Part shown: positions 32,901 to 39,100 of the stretch, piece by piece | Position numbering within the stretch: position 1 is the first letter of the stretch | Layout: each line of letters opens with the position of its first letter | Source: Pseudomonas alcaligenes | GTDB taxonomy: Bacteria > Pseudomonadota > Gammaproteobacteria > Pseudomonadales > Pseudomonadaceae | Reading direction: 5' to 3' | DNA length: 64,000 nucleotides | NCBI RefSeq assembly: GCF_041729615.1 | Contig: NZ_CP154874.1 | Span: 2,795,001-2,859,000, forward strand | Notes under the pieces: generated by a model | What the model was told of the DNA's origin: nothing | What the model saw: the letters and a program-made list of their open reading frames with translations, nothing else | Databases searched by the model: none | Translations under genes and position numbers: made by a program

Positions 32901-35900
32901 CTGAGCACCGCGCAGATTCGCTCGCTGGAAACCGCCGACCTGGCTGTGCTGACGGCGGATCAGGTCACTGCCATCGAGACCGAGGATCTGCGTGCGCTGA
33001 CCAACGAGCAGATCACCGCGCTGACCAGCACGCAGGTCGCGGCGCTGACCAACGATCAGGTTGCGGCGCTGAGCACGGCGCAGATCAAGGTGCTGAGCAC
33101 CGAGGATGTCGCGGCGCTGACCCTGGACCAGATCAGCGCCCTGACCACCGATCAGGTGCAGGCGCTGACCACGGCGCAGATCGTCGCCCTGACCCCGGCG
33201 CAATACGCCGAGTTCTCCACGGCGCAGATCAGCAAGCTCACCACTGCACAGCTCGAGGCCCTGGGCACCGCCGACATCGCGGCCCTGACCGAAGAACAGG
33301 TGGCGGCACTGACCACGCTGCAGACCAGTGCGCTGAGCACCGCGCAGTTCGCCAGCCTCTCCGCTGCCCAGGTAGCGGCGCTGACCACGGCCAGCATCCA
33401 GGCGCTGAGTGCGGCGCAACTGGTGGCGCTGACGACGACACAGGTCCAGGCCCTGGTATTCGAACAGTTGGCGGCGTTGACCACCGAGCAGATCGTGCTG
33501 ATGGAAACCGCCGACATCGCGGCCCTCACGGCCGACCAGATTCAGCTGCTGTCCACCGCCCAGGTCGGGGCGCTGACGTCTGCCCAGGTGGTCAACCTGA
33601 CCACAGCGCAGATTGCCGCGCTGGAGCCGCAGGATCTGGCCGCGCTGTCGACCAGCATCATCCCGCTGCTCACTTCGGCTCAGGTACAGGCCATCACCCA
33701 GGATCAGATCGGCTTCCTCACCACTGCGCAGATCCGCGCTCTGGAAACTGCCGACCTGGCCTTGCTGAACAGTGCCCAGCTGGCGGGGCTGCAACTCAAT
33801 CAGGTTGCGGCGCTGACCACGGCGCAGATCGTGGCCCTGACCACCGAGCAGATCCAGGATCTCAGCGTCGATCAGATTCAGGCGCTGACCCCGGCCCAGG
33901 TAGCCGCTCTGGAAACGGCCGATATCCAGGCCCTCACCACGGCCCAGGTAGCTGGCATGGAGGCTGCCGACATCGCCGCGCTGACCAGTGCGCAACTGGT
34001 TGCTCTGACCAGTGACCAGGTGCAGGTGTTGACGGCCGAGCAGATCCAGGCGCTGAGCAAGACCCAGCTGTCGCAGCTGGAAACCGCCGACCTGGCCCTG
34101 CTCAACACCGTGCAGATCCGTGCGATCGAGACCGCCGACATCAGTGGCCTGACGACTGCGCAAATGGTGGCTCTGACGACCGAGCAGGTGGCTGCGCTGA
34201 CCACTGCGCAGATTCAGGCCCTGACCACTGCGCAGTTCCAGGCTCTGCAGACGCAAGATCTGGCGGCCCTGACGACCGTACAGATCCAGGCGCTGGAAAC
34301 ACGGGATCTGGCCGTACTGAGCACTGCTCAGATCGCGGCGCTGACCAGTGACCAGGTGCAGGCGCTGACCACCGCGCAGATCGTTGCCCTCACTACGGAG
34401 CAGATCCCGGCCCTGGATGCCGCGGATATCGCGCTGTTGAGCACCGCGCAGATCGTTGCGCTGCAGACGCGTGATGTGGCGGTACTGACGTCTGACCAGC
34501 TCGTGGCGTTGACCACCGAGCAGGTCGCCGCCCTGACCTCCGCACAGCTGGCTGCCCTGACCACGGCCCAGCTGGTGCGCCTGGAAACCGAGGACCTGGT
34601 GGCCATCACCACGACGACGCTGCAAGGCCTGAGCGCCGAGCAGGCGGCGGCGCTGACCACCGCCCAGGTGGCGGCACTGACTACCGAGCAGCTGGTCTCG
34701 CTGGGTACCGACGATGTAGCGGCGCTGACCACTGCCCAGGTGGTTGCACTGGGCAGCGACCAGGTCGCGGCGCTGACCACCGCTCAGGTGCAGGCGCTGA
34801 CCACGGCCCAGTTCGCGGCACTGGAGGTGGCAGATTTTGCCGAGCTGACCTCGGAGCAGATCAGCGTGATCGAGACGGCCGATATCGCTGCTCTGACCAC
34901 GGCGCAGATCGTCGCCCTGACCACCGAGCAGGCCAGCGCACTGACGTCGGCCCAGCTGGCGGCACTGAGCACGGCCCAGTTGGTGCAGATGGAGGTGGCC
35001 GACTTCGCGGCACTGACCGCCTCGGCAATCGTCGGCCTGACCACCGCTCAGACGGCGGCGCTGACCAGCGACCAGATCCAGGCGCTGACCAGCGATCAGC
35101 TGCAGGCCATGGAAACCCGTGATATCGCGGCGCTGACCACGGCGCAGATTCAGGACCTGACCAGCGAGCAGTTCCAGGCGCTCACCACCGCCCAGATCAA
35201 GGCCCTGACCAGTGCCCAGGTCGAGGCTCTGGAGACCGAGGACCTGGCGGCCCTGGGGACCGACCAGATCCGCGCCCTGGATGCGACCGATCTGGCATTG
35301 CTCAGCACCGCGCAGCTGGTCGAGCTGACCCTGGCGCAGGTCGAGGCCCTGACCACCGAGCAGGTGGTCAAGCTGACGACTGCGCAGGTGCAGGCGTTGA
35401 CCACCGATCAGCTGCAAGCCCTGACCACCGAGCAGATCGCGGCCATGCAGGGTGCCGATGTGGCGGCCCTGACCACCGATCAGGTCGTGGCGCTGACCGT
35501 GGCCCAGGTGCAGGCGCTGACCACGGCGCAGATCGTGGCGCTGACCAGCGACCAGTTCGCGGCGATGGAAGTGGGTGATCTGGCGTCCTTGAGTACTGCG
35601 CAGGTTCAGGCCATCCAGGGTTCCGACCTGGCCGCCCTGAGTTCTGACCAGATCGCGGCGCTGACCGTGAGCCAGGTGCAGGCGCTGACCACCTCGCAGG
35701 TCGTCTCTCTGACCACCGCCCAGGTCGAGTCCCTGACGCTGGCCCAGGTCGCCGCCCTCACCACTGCGCAGGTGGCCGCAATGCAGATCTCCGATCTGGC
35801 GGCGCTGACCACGGCGCAGATCGAGGTGCTGACCACGGCCCAGATCCAGGCCCTGACGGCCGCGCAGATCTACGGCCTGACCACCGCCCAGGTGGCCGCG

Positions 35901-37184
35901 CTGGAAACCGAGGATCTGGCGGCGCTCACTACTGCGCAGATTCAGGCCATGCAGAACAGCGACCTGGCTGCGCTGACAACCGACCAGATTCCGGCCCTGA
36001 CGACCGATCAGATCCAGGCGCTGACCACGTCGCAGATCAAGGCGCTGACCACCGATCAGATCGCCGCCATGACCAGCGACCAGATTGCCGCACTGGAAAC
36101 CGTCGATGTCGTGGCGCTGACCTCGGCGCAGATCGGTGCCATCGAAGCGGGCGACTTCGCGGCATTCAACACGGCGCAGCTGGTGGCCATCGACGTGGCG
36201 GATATCGCCGCCTTGACCACCGATCAGCTGGGGGCGCTGGACATGACCCAGGCCGATGCCTTCACCGCGTCGCAGCTGGCGGCCATGAGCACCGAACAGC
36301 TGTCGGTACTGACCACTTCGCCGCTGATCCTCGATCTCGATGGCAATGGTGTGCAGACCCAGCACTGGGCGGCCAACACCCTGTTCGATATCGATGGCGA
36401 CGGCGATCTCGACCAGACCGGCTGGGTCGGCGATGGCGATGGCCTGCTGGCGCTGGACCGCAATGGCGACGGCAGCATCAACGACGGCAGCGAACTGTTC
36501 GGTACCGCCACCACCCTGGCCGATGGCAACAAGGCACAGGACGGCTTCGCCGCCCTGGCCGAGCTGGACAGCAATGGTGATGGCCGCATCGACATCAACG
36601 ACGAAGCCTTTGCCTCGCTGCGGGTGTGGATGGACGGCAACAAGGATGGTGTCAGCCAGTCCGGTGAGCTTTACAGCCTGTCCAGCCTGGGTATCGCCAG
36701 CATCAATCTGGATGCCCAGCAGACCAGCGAGCTGAACAACGGCAACTGGATCGGCCTGAGTGGCAGCTACGAGACGACTGATGGCCAGCTGCACAGCATG
36801 GTCGATGCCTGGTTCCGCAGTGGCGAAGCCGGTCAGACCATCGACCTGACGGCGCTGAACCCCGAGTCGATCAGCGAGCACAGTCTCAGCCGTATTGATC
36901 TGGGGCATGATGGCGGTATCGCCAGCACGCTGAGGCTGGATGCCGAAAGCATCGGCCAGTTCGGCCAGGTGGGCCTGGTGGACACCGCTGGTCTGGGCGC
37001 TTCGCAGCCGGTGCAGCTGATGGTCAGCGGCGATGCCAACGACAACGTGCAGATCGCCGGCTCGGCCGAGCAGTGGCAGTCCGCCGGCAGCGTCGAGGTC
37101 GACGGCACTCGCTACGACGTGTACAACGACGGGGAAATCCAGTTGCTGGTCGCCAGCAACGTGCACACCAGCTTCTACTCCTGA
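20979..37184 (+). CDS. Giant octapeptide-repeat protein, predicted type I secreted surface protein
   Basis: About 5,401 residues, roughly 0.55 MDa. After only seven residues (MSSIFTG) the protein becomes an unbroken array of about 635-640 octapeptides, consensus L-(T/S)-(T/S)-(A/D/E)-Q-(I/V)-(A/Q/V)-A. Units of the form L-E-x-(A/x)-D-(L/V/I)-A-A are interspersed at spacings of 2, 5 or 7. I see no Cys and almost no aromatic residues in the array. From about residue 5117 a C-terminal domain of about 285 residues begins with PLILDLDGNGVQT and carries EF-hand-like calcium loops (DIDGDGDLD, LDRNGDGSINDGSELFG, DSNGDGRID, DGNKDGVSQSGEL). This block is common in giant type I substrates. No Sec signal, RTX nonapeptide or LapA-type retention module is visible. 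The ATG at 20979 is preferred; its ribosome site is weak. The same-strand GT41 gene and convergent type I system support export and modification. Function is inferred as adhesin or matrix protein. Confidence 0.88.
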   Translation: MSSIFTGLTTAQVAALTTAQIAALTTEDIAGMSTAQMVAFTTAQIQALSTESIEALSTAQLRAMQTQDFAVLTSDQIPALDATQTAALTTAQIVALTTAQAAALTATQVAALTTAQLQKMENADLAALGTAQIAALTTAQVASLTTVQVPALTNAQVAALEVGDLAVMSAASIKALTASQVAALTTDQIQALSALQIAALDTDIGSLTTAQIVALESDQVAALNSIQVGALTPAKLAALEASDVAFLTTAVVAALKTNQIAGLTTAQLEALTTLQVSKLNSAQLAALTTVQIQALEEADLAAISTAVIAGLTTAQVAALTTDQVQALTSAQVARLDTADVRALTTAQLDAMDSAQIGAMTSAQVVALTTAQLRAIEAGDLAALSSAAIGALTTAQVASLTTEQVEALTTLQVRSLKSTQLAAMSTAQVRALETADVAAISTASIAGLTTAQVAALTTDQVQALSAAQLARLDTADVKALTTAQVEALDSVQIAGLTSTQVLALTTAQVAAIGLDITGIATATLASMTTAQVSKLSTEQIEALTTAQAAALTSAQVTALSTTAIQAIEVADIAVINTAAIKGLTTAQVRALTSDQVAALTSAQIRAMDAVDVAALTSDSIAALTTLQISALTAGQIAALTTVQIQAIETQDLAVLSPATIAGLTTAQIRALTVDQLESLTTAQAAALTGTQVAAMTTAQIAALEVADIAKLSTAAMVGLTSAQVSALTDAQLQALTTAQISKIDAADIKGLSTADIELLSAAQIGALTAVQAAALSTAQVRAIEVADIPSLSTAFVKALSTAQVAALTTDQIVALTTAQVAALDPADLAALGTAQLVALSPSQAAALTSAQVAALPAAKLAALEEADLAALTTQAMRGLGSAQIGGLTTDQVVALTTAQAAALTSAQIVGLKTAQIAALEEQDLAALSTAAIAGMSTLQIASLQASQVDDLTSMQIKAIETADIKAMTTDQMAALTAPQVAALTIPQLVAMTTAQIDALNSPLSAEQLVAREIGALTTADIRALTTAQIAAWTTAHAAALTSTQVAAMSTVQIRAFETADLQALSASVIKGLSTAQVSKLTNLQVRALTTAQIAALETADLVALSSAQVVALTTTQAAALSTAQALALTTTQVRALETADLAALSTAAISKLSVTQITALSPSQIAALTTDQMQALTAAQIKALTTAQMQALTAEQFAALGSAQVAALDTADVVALTTAQVAALSTAQVAALSSAQIIALTSKQVAALTSDQVDVLSTAQIVALGSEDFKAMSTAQIAVLDSAQIRALQTADIAALTSAHFMALSMAQLAALSTAQVRAIETADLRQLNSVQIASLSSSQVAALSTDQVSKLLTGQIAALETQDLLALSTAAIVSLTNAQVAALSTAQIAALSTAQIAALQTGDLVVLDSAQIVALTTAQVGALTSLQIAAMTPEQIAALQTQDLVRLSTAQIKALTSTQMAELTTEQLAALTTAQVAALETADLRALSEDQVAALSSAQIAALTTAQVVSLTSTQVAAFEPEDIAGLGLAAFRVLTTAQLRALGEEQLAALTTAQAAALSSTQIRGLTVSQLAALETADLAALTTGSIAALLSNQIQGLTSEQIAALTTAQIKALSTQQIALLSEEQIAAIETADLRQLTSAAIKALSSAQIAALSSAQVAVLDTAQIAALDTVDVAALSQEQLQALSSVQLRALTTAQIVALGSDQVAALATEQIEALTTLQVRALETVDLRALSVEQVQVLTTAQVVALTTAQIAALTSDQVAALEVDDLLVLSTASIKALGSDQVAALTSDQVSALTTAQVAALDSQDVAALSTAQIVALTNEQMAALSSSQLAALSSVQIAAIETSDLQQLSTTVIRNLTTVQVQALTTDQVQALTGSQVGALTTAQVASLSTDQVIALDAEDLALLGTAQIVALSTAQVAALTVEQVANLGSDQLAALETADIRALGTAQIAALTEEQVVALRSAQLAALTTDQIRALEAQDLAALTSAAIAGLTTAQTQALTTAQIAALTESQVPALTSAQIAVLSTEQIAAFEPADLAVLAPSTIAGFNSAQMAALSTAQITALTSDQLAALDASDLAAFSTEQIVALTQTQVRGLTSAQVAALSTEQLAAMETADLSRLTTAAVGALSSAQLAALTLDQVAALTASQMGALATASLAGLSTEQVATLSSTQVAALSVDQVAVLSTAQIAALDAVDVAALSNTRIAALTTAQVAALTLGQLEALSTSQVRALETEDVAALTTTQVAALDTAQVAALTTAQVVALTTAQVRALTVEQLEALSGAQVAALETEDLVALTTDQLQALSTEQVAALKTAQIAALTTAQVVALEAGDIAGLSAAQLVALTTAQAAVLTIDQIVALGTAQIRALETADLAVLPTDRIAALSTAQLEALSTAQVVALTTAQVRALTSEQVAALSTTQVRALATDDLAALGTDQIAALTQDQIAALSNAQVVALTTAQAAAIEVADLAGLSTAQLQALQTDDLAALTTAQIAALNNAQLAALSTAQIVALTSAQVAALTNGQVQALSTAQVRALETVDLAALTTAQVQALTTAQMVALSSAQVAALTQTQIAALESSDLRALTTAQIVALTTAQIQALTTAQITQLTSAQIAALETADLAALSQEQVFALSGSQPTALTTAQIASLPTAQIAAWQTADLANLTTAQIQALTTAQMQALTLDQVPALTTLQIRALETADLAALTAEQIANLTTAQVAALTTTQVEALTTAQVAALETVDLVALSTQQIRALESADLAALTDEQIAALTTAQVQALTTAQINKLTAGQIAALQTVDVAALTTAQIVALTTAQIQALGAAQIAALTTAQVRALETSDVAVLTAEQIAALTTQQVQALSTAQIVALTTAQIQALEAADLQALTTAQLVAMQTVDLAALRTDQIEALTTAQFAALTSSQLVALTTEQVAAIETVDLVALSASQISKLETADVAALQGAQVAALTTAQAVALTTVQIAALTSDQVAALEVADLAVLTTAQIRAIDAADLAALSTAQIQALTTAQAAALTTAQVAALAPAQVAALENADLAALGTAQIQAMSSAQLGALTSAQLQALSVAQIKAIETADLAALGANQVNKLTTTQVQALTSAQLIALTTAQVESLTTAQVAALTTAQIQALQTADVAVLTPAQIIALTTDQAAALTGAQLAALTADQIAALQTADLAAIGTLVIPSLTVGQIAALSEAQVAALTTAQIAAMQTTDLVALSADQIVALTPAQVAALTTAQLASLTTAQIEALEVADLQALSTAQIAALTTAQVQTLSQAQVAALSTVQIRALETTDLAVLTSDQLAALTTAQVQALTTTQIVALTTAQMSALETVDIAALTTAQIVALQTADLAALTVEQIAALTSAQVAKLTTTQIQALTTAQVAAIESGDLGALSNAQLQALSTAQVRALTAEQIAALSPASVAALSTASIQALSTAQVVALTSDQVAALGTAQVVALGTAQVAALQTADLAALTTAQIRALENADLQALSQQQIASLTSAQVAALSTAQVAALGTAQVAALQSTDLQALSTAQIVALSSDQVRALSGEQVAALSTAQLRALETADIAALSTDQVIALTPAQAAALTTAQIVALSTAQVAALEVADLAALTTAQIRALETADIAVLSEDQVTALSTAQIAALSTAQVVALTSAQVELLSVAQVAALTTAQVAALQTADIAAFSDIQLVALTSAQAAALTGAQIAALSPDQIAALQAVDFAALSTAAIVGLTTAQVANLTLAQVAALTSSQLAAMEVADLAAMTPEQLAELTTEQAAALTSAQLAALDADQLAALDPDALTAAEIEFIESLTTDTVPALTAEQVAAFTTRQIRILETEDLAALTTLQVQALTTEQVQALTTLQIQALTTAQVAALESQDLAALSNAQLVALTTAQAAALTDSQIDALSTAQVRALEVADLAALSAGRIAGLSTDQVAALTGAQIQGLTTAQVVALTGEQIAALSTAQIRSLETADLAVLTADQVTAIETEDLRALTNEQITALTSTQVAALTNDQVAALSTAQIKVLSTEDVAALTLDQISALTTDQVQALTTAQIVALTPAQYAEFSTAQISKLTTAQLEALGTADIAALTEEQVAALTTLQTSALSTAQFASLSAAQVAALTTASIQALSAAQLVALTTTQVQALVFEQLAALTTEQIVLMETADIAALTADQIQLLSTAQVGALTSAQVVNLTTAQIAALEPQDLAALSTSIIPLLTSAQVQAITQDQIGFLTTAQIRALETADLALLNSAQLAGLQLNQVAALTTAQIVALTTEQIQDLSVDQIQALTPAQVAALETADIQALTTAQVAGMEAADIAALTSAQLVALTSDQVQVLTAEQIQALSKTQLSQLETADLALLNTVQIRAIETADISGLTTAQMVALTTEQVAALTTAQIQALTTAQFQALQTQDLAALTTVQIQALETRDLAVLSTAQIAALTSDQVQALTTAQIVALTTEQIPALDAADIALLSTAQIVALQTRDVAVLTSDQLVALTTEQVAALTSAQLAALTTAQLVRLETEDLVAITTTTLQGLSAEQAAALTTAQVAALTTEQLVSLGTDDVAALTTAQVVALGSDQVAALTTAQVQALTTAQFAALEVADFAELTSEQISVIETADIAALTTAQIVALTTEQASALTSAQLAALSTAQLVQMEVADFAALTASAIVGLTTAQTAALTSDQIQALTSDQLQAMETRDIAALTTAQIQDLTSEQFQALTTAQIKALTSAQVEALETEDLAALGTDQIRALDATDLALLSTAQLVELTLAQVEALTTEQVVKLTTAQVQALTTDQLQALTTEQIAAMQGADVAALTTDQVVALTVAQVQALTTAQIVALTSDQFAAMEVGDLASLSTAQVQAIQGSDLAALSSDQIAALTVSQVQALTTSQVVSLTTAQVESLTLAQVAALTTAQVAAMQISDLAALTTAQIEVLTTAQIQALTAAQIYGLTTAQVAALETEDLAALTTAQIQAMQNSDLAALTTDQIPALTTDQIQALTTSQIKALTTDQIAAMTSDQIAALETVDVVALTSAQIGAIEAGDFAAFNTAQLVAIDVADIAALTTDQLGALDMTQADAFTASQLAAMSTEQLSVLTTSPLILDLDGNGVQTQHWAANTLFDIDGDGDLDQTGWVGDGDGLLALDRNGDGSINDGSELFGTATTLADGNKAQDGFAALAELDSNGDGRIDINDEAFASLRVWMDGNKDGVSQSGELYSLSSLGIASINLDAQQTSELNNGNWIGLSGSYETTDGQLHSMVDAWFRSGEAGQTIDLTALNPESISEHSLSRIDLGHDGGIASTLRLDAESIGQFGQVGLVDTAGLGASQPVQLMVSGDANDNVQIAGSAEQWQSAGSVEVDGTRYDVYNDGEIQLLVASNVHTSFYS
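21000..36318 (+). repeat. About 638 tandem 24-bp coding repeats (octapeptide array)
   Basis: The period is 24 bp, in frame throughout, with high amino-acid conservation but extensive synonymous divergence. The commonest unit at DNA level is close to CTGACCACGGCGCAGATC-GC-GC-. Phase slips are rare: two 7-codon units (21576-21596 and 22509-22529) and a 17-residue irregular segment (23970-24020). The 5' third is more diverged than the segment from about 27600 to 36000. Confidence 0.95.
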
Positions 37185-37202
37185 TGTAGCGGCTGGAACT
37201 AC

Positions 37203-37231
37203 CCCCGGCGGCGCCCGAGGCGCCGCCGGGG
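37203..37231 (+). other. 13-bp GC hairpin between the giant gene and the GT41 gene
   Basis: CCCCGGCGGCGCC and its exact complement flank a 3-nt loop, 18 bp past the giant gene stop and 36 bp before the next start. No T tract follows. It may stabilise the 3' end of the giant mRNA or attenuate read-through into the glycosyltransferase genes. Confidence 0.55.
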
Positions 37232-37267
37232 AGTGCTCGTGCAACCATTTCCGCATAAGGCGTTTGC

Positions 37268-39100
37268 ATGTCCGCCAATCCGCTCGAAAGTCCCAATCTG
37301 GATGTCGCGTTGCTTACCGCTCTGCAGTTCGCCGAGCAGGCCGCGCTCGAACCCATGCAGCTGATCGCCGTGGCCGAGCGTCTCGGCCAGGCCGCACGCC
37401 CCGCCGATGTGGTGCGTCTTTACCAGACCTGGCTGGGCCATTGCAGCTCCAGTGCCGATTACATCGTGCAGTTCAACCTGGGGGTGACCCTGTCACAGCT
37501 GGAGCAGTTGCCGGCGGCCGAGCAGGCCTACCGCGCGGCCATCCAGCGCAAGCCGGATTTCGTCCAGGCCTGGTTCAACCTGGGGGCCGTGATCGAGCGC
37601 CAGGGCAGGGCAGACAACGCCCTGACCATCTGGCAGTCGATGCTCGACCATCCACTGGTGGCGCCCGGGCTCAATCATGAGCTCTACATCATGGTGCTCA
37701 ACGCCATGGGACGACTGATGGAGGAGGTGCGCCAGCTGCACCCGGCGGAGGAGAAGCTGGCCGCCAGCCTGCAGGCCGACCCCGAGCAGCCCAAGGTTAT
37801 CCAGCACTGGGTGCACCTGCGCCAGAAGCAGTGCGAGTGGCCGGTATTCGTGCCGCCACCCGGCCTCTCGCGTGGTGACCTGCTCAAGGCCACTTCGCCC
37901 TTGGCCATGCTCTCGGCCAGTGACGATCCAGGCCTGCAACTGGCCACCGCGATGCATTTCGTCGCCGAGCGGGTCAACCAGCGCGTACCGCAGCTGGCGC
38001 CAGCCGGCGGCTACGCCCATGGGCGTACGCGCATTGCCTTCCTGTCCTCGGATTTCTGCCTGCACGCAGTGTCGCTGCTCACCGTGGAACTGTTCGAGCT
38101 GCTCGATCGCGAGCGTTTCGAGGTCTACGGCTTCTGCTGGAGCCGCGAGGACGGCTCGGCGCTGCGCGCGCGGGTGAGGGCAGCGATGGATCACTTCATC
38201 CCCATCGGCGGGCTGGACGACACCAGTGCCGCACAGCTGATCCGCCAGCATGAAATCGACATCCTCATCGACCTGCAGGGCCTGACCTCCGGTGCTCGGC
38301 CGAACATTCTGGCGTACCGCCCGGCGCCGCTGCAGCTCACCTACCTGGGCTTCCCCGGACCGACCGGACTGCCCTGCGTCGACTATGTGATCGCCGACCG
38401 CTACCTGATTCCGGAAGACGAAAAGCCCTTCTACAGCGAGAAACCGCTGTACCTGCCGGTGTTCCAGTGCAGCGACCGCCAGCGCCCGGTGGCGCCGCTG
38501 CCGAGCCGCGCCGAATGCGGCCTGCCGGAAGACCGTTTCGTGTTCTGCTGTTTCAACAACAACTACAAGTTCAACGAGGAGATGTTCTCCTGCTGGATGC
38601 GCATCCTCGCCGCCGTGCCGGACAGCCTGTTCTGGCTGCTGGCCGATAACCAGTGGTCGCAGGCCAACCTGATTGCCTGTGCCGAACGCCATGGCGTCGC
38701 GGCCGAACGCCTGGTGTTCGCCCCGCGGGTGGCGCCGGAGCTGTACCTGGCGCGCTACACCACCGCCGACCTGTTCCTCGATGCCTACCCGTTCAATGGC
38801 GGCACCACCGCCAACGATGCGCTGTGGATGGGCCTGCCGGTGCTGACCCGCTCCGGCCGCACCTTCGCCTCGCGCATGGCTGGCGCCCTGCTCACGGCTC
38901 TGGATCTGCCGGAGCTGATCACCGACAACCTGGCCGACTATGAACGCCGTGCCGTCGAGTTGGCACGCGACCGCGAACAGCTGCGCGACTTGCGCCAGCG
39001 TCTGCAGCAGGGCCGCGAGACCTCGTTGCTGTTCGACATGCCGCGCTTCGTGCGCAGCTTCGAAGAGGCGCTGCTGGGTGCCAGGGGAGTTCGTTCGTGA
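37268..39100 (+). CDS. TPR/GT41 glycosyltransferase (O-GlcNAc transferase/SPINDLY-like)
   Basis: 610 residues. N-terminal TPR-like helices at about 65-130 (FNLGVTLSQLEQLPAAEQAY, AWFNLGAVIERQGRADNAL) precede a two-lobed GT41 catalytic region. Diagnostic blocks are FLSSDFCLHAVSLL, DILIDLQGLTSGARPN, RPAPLQLTYLGFPGPTG, DYVIADRYLIPED, FCCFNNNYKFNEEMF, and the nucleotide-sugar site YPFNGGTTANDALWMGLPV followed by RTFASRMAGALL. The family transfers single sugars (for example GlcNAc or hexoses) to Ser, Thr or Asn of proteins in the cytoplasm. It has no signal peptide. Lying 83 bp downstream of a Thr/Ser-rich giant gene, it is a strong candidate for glycosylating that protein before export. Family confident; acceptor inferred. 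Confidence 0.9.
   Translation: MSANPLESPNLDVALLTALQFAEQAALEPMQLIAVAERLGQAARPADVVRLYQTWLGHCSSSADYIVQFNLGVTLSQLEQLPAAEQAYRAAIQRKPDFVQAWFNLGAVIERQGRADNALTIWQSMLDHPLVAPGLNHELYIMVLNAMGRLMEEVRQLHPAEEKLAASLQADPEQPKVIQHWVHLRQKQCEWPVFVPPPGLSRGDLLKATSPLAMLSASDDPGLQLATAMHFVAERVNQRVPQLAPAGGYAHGRTRIAFLSSDFCLHAVSLLTVELFELLDRERFEVYGFCWSREDGSALRARVRAAMDHFIPIGGLDDTSAAQLIRQHEIDILIDLQGLTSGARPNILAYRPAPLQLTYLGFPGPTGLPCVDYVIADRYLIPEDEKPFYSEKPLYLPVFQCSDRQRPVAPLPSRAECGLPEDRFVFCCFNNNYKFNEEMFSCWMRILAAVPDSLFWLLADNQWSQANLIACAERHGVAAERLVFAPRVAPELYLARYTTADLFLDAYPFNGGTTANDALWMGLPVLTRSGRTFASRMAGALLTALDLPELITDNLADYERRAVELARDREQLRDLRQRLQQGRETSLLFDMPRFVRSFEEALLGARGVRS

Noticed and set aside
21000..36318. CRISPR array or non-coding satellite
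   Set aside because: The repeats are contiguous with no spacers, stay in one reading frame for 15 kb and vary mainly at synonymous positions. This is a coding repeat.
20979..37184. RTX adhesin or LapA-type retained adhesin
   Set aside because: No GGxGxDxxx nonapeptides and no N-terminal retention module or LapG-type cleavage site are visible; repeats begin at residue 8. Only the C-terminal calcium-loop block resembles type I substrates.
20895..37256. Very long open frames on the minus strand across the repeat array (for example 24648-32387 and 32445-37256)
   Set aside because: They are produced by the 24-bp periodicity and codon bias of the sense gene: a repeated sense codon set gives a stop-free antisense frame. 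They show low-complexity Gly/Arg/Gln/Leu repeats, no credible starts and no domain.
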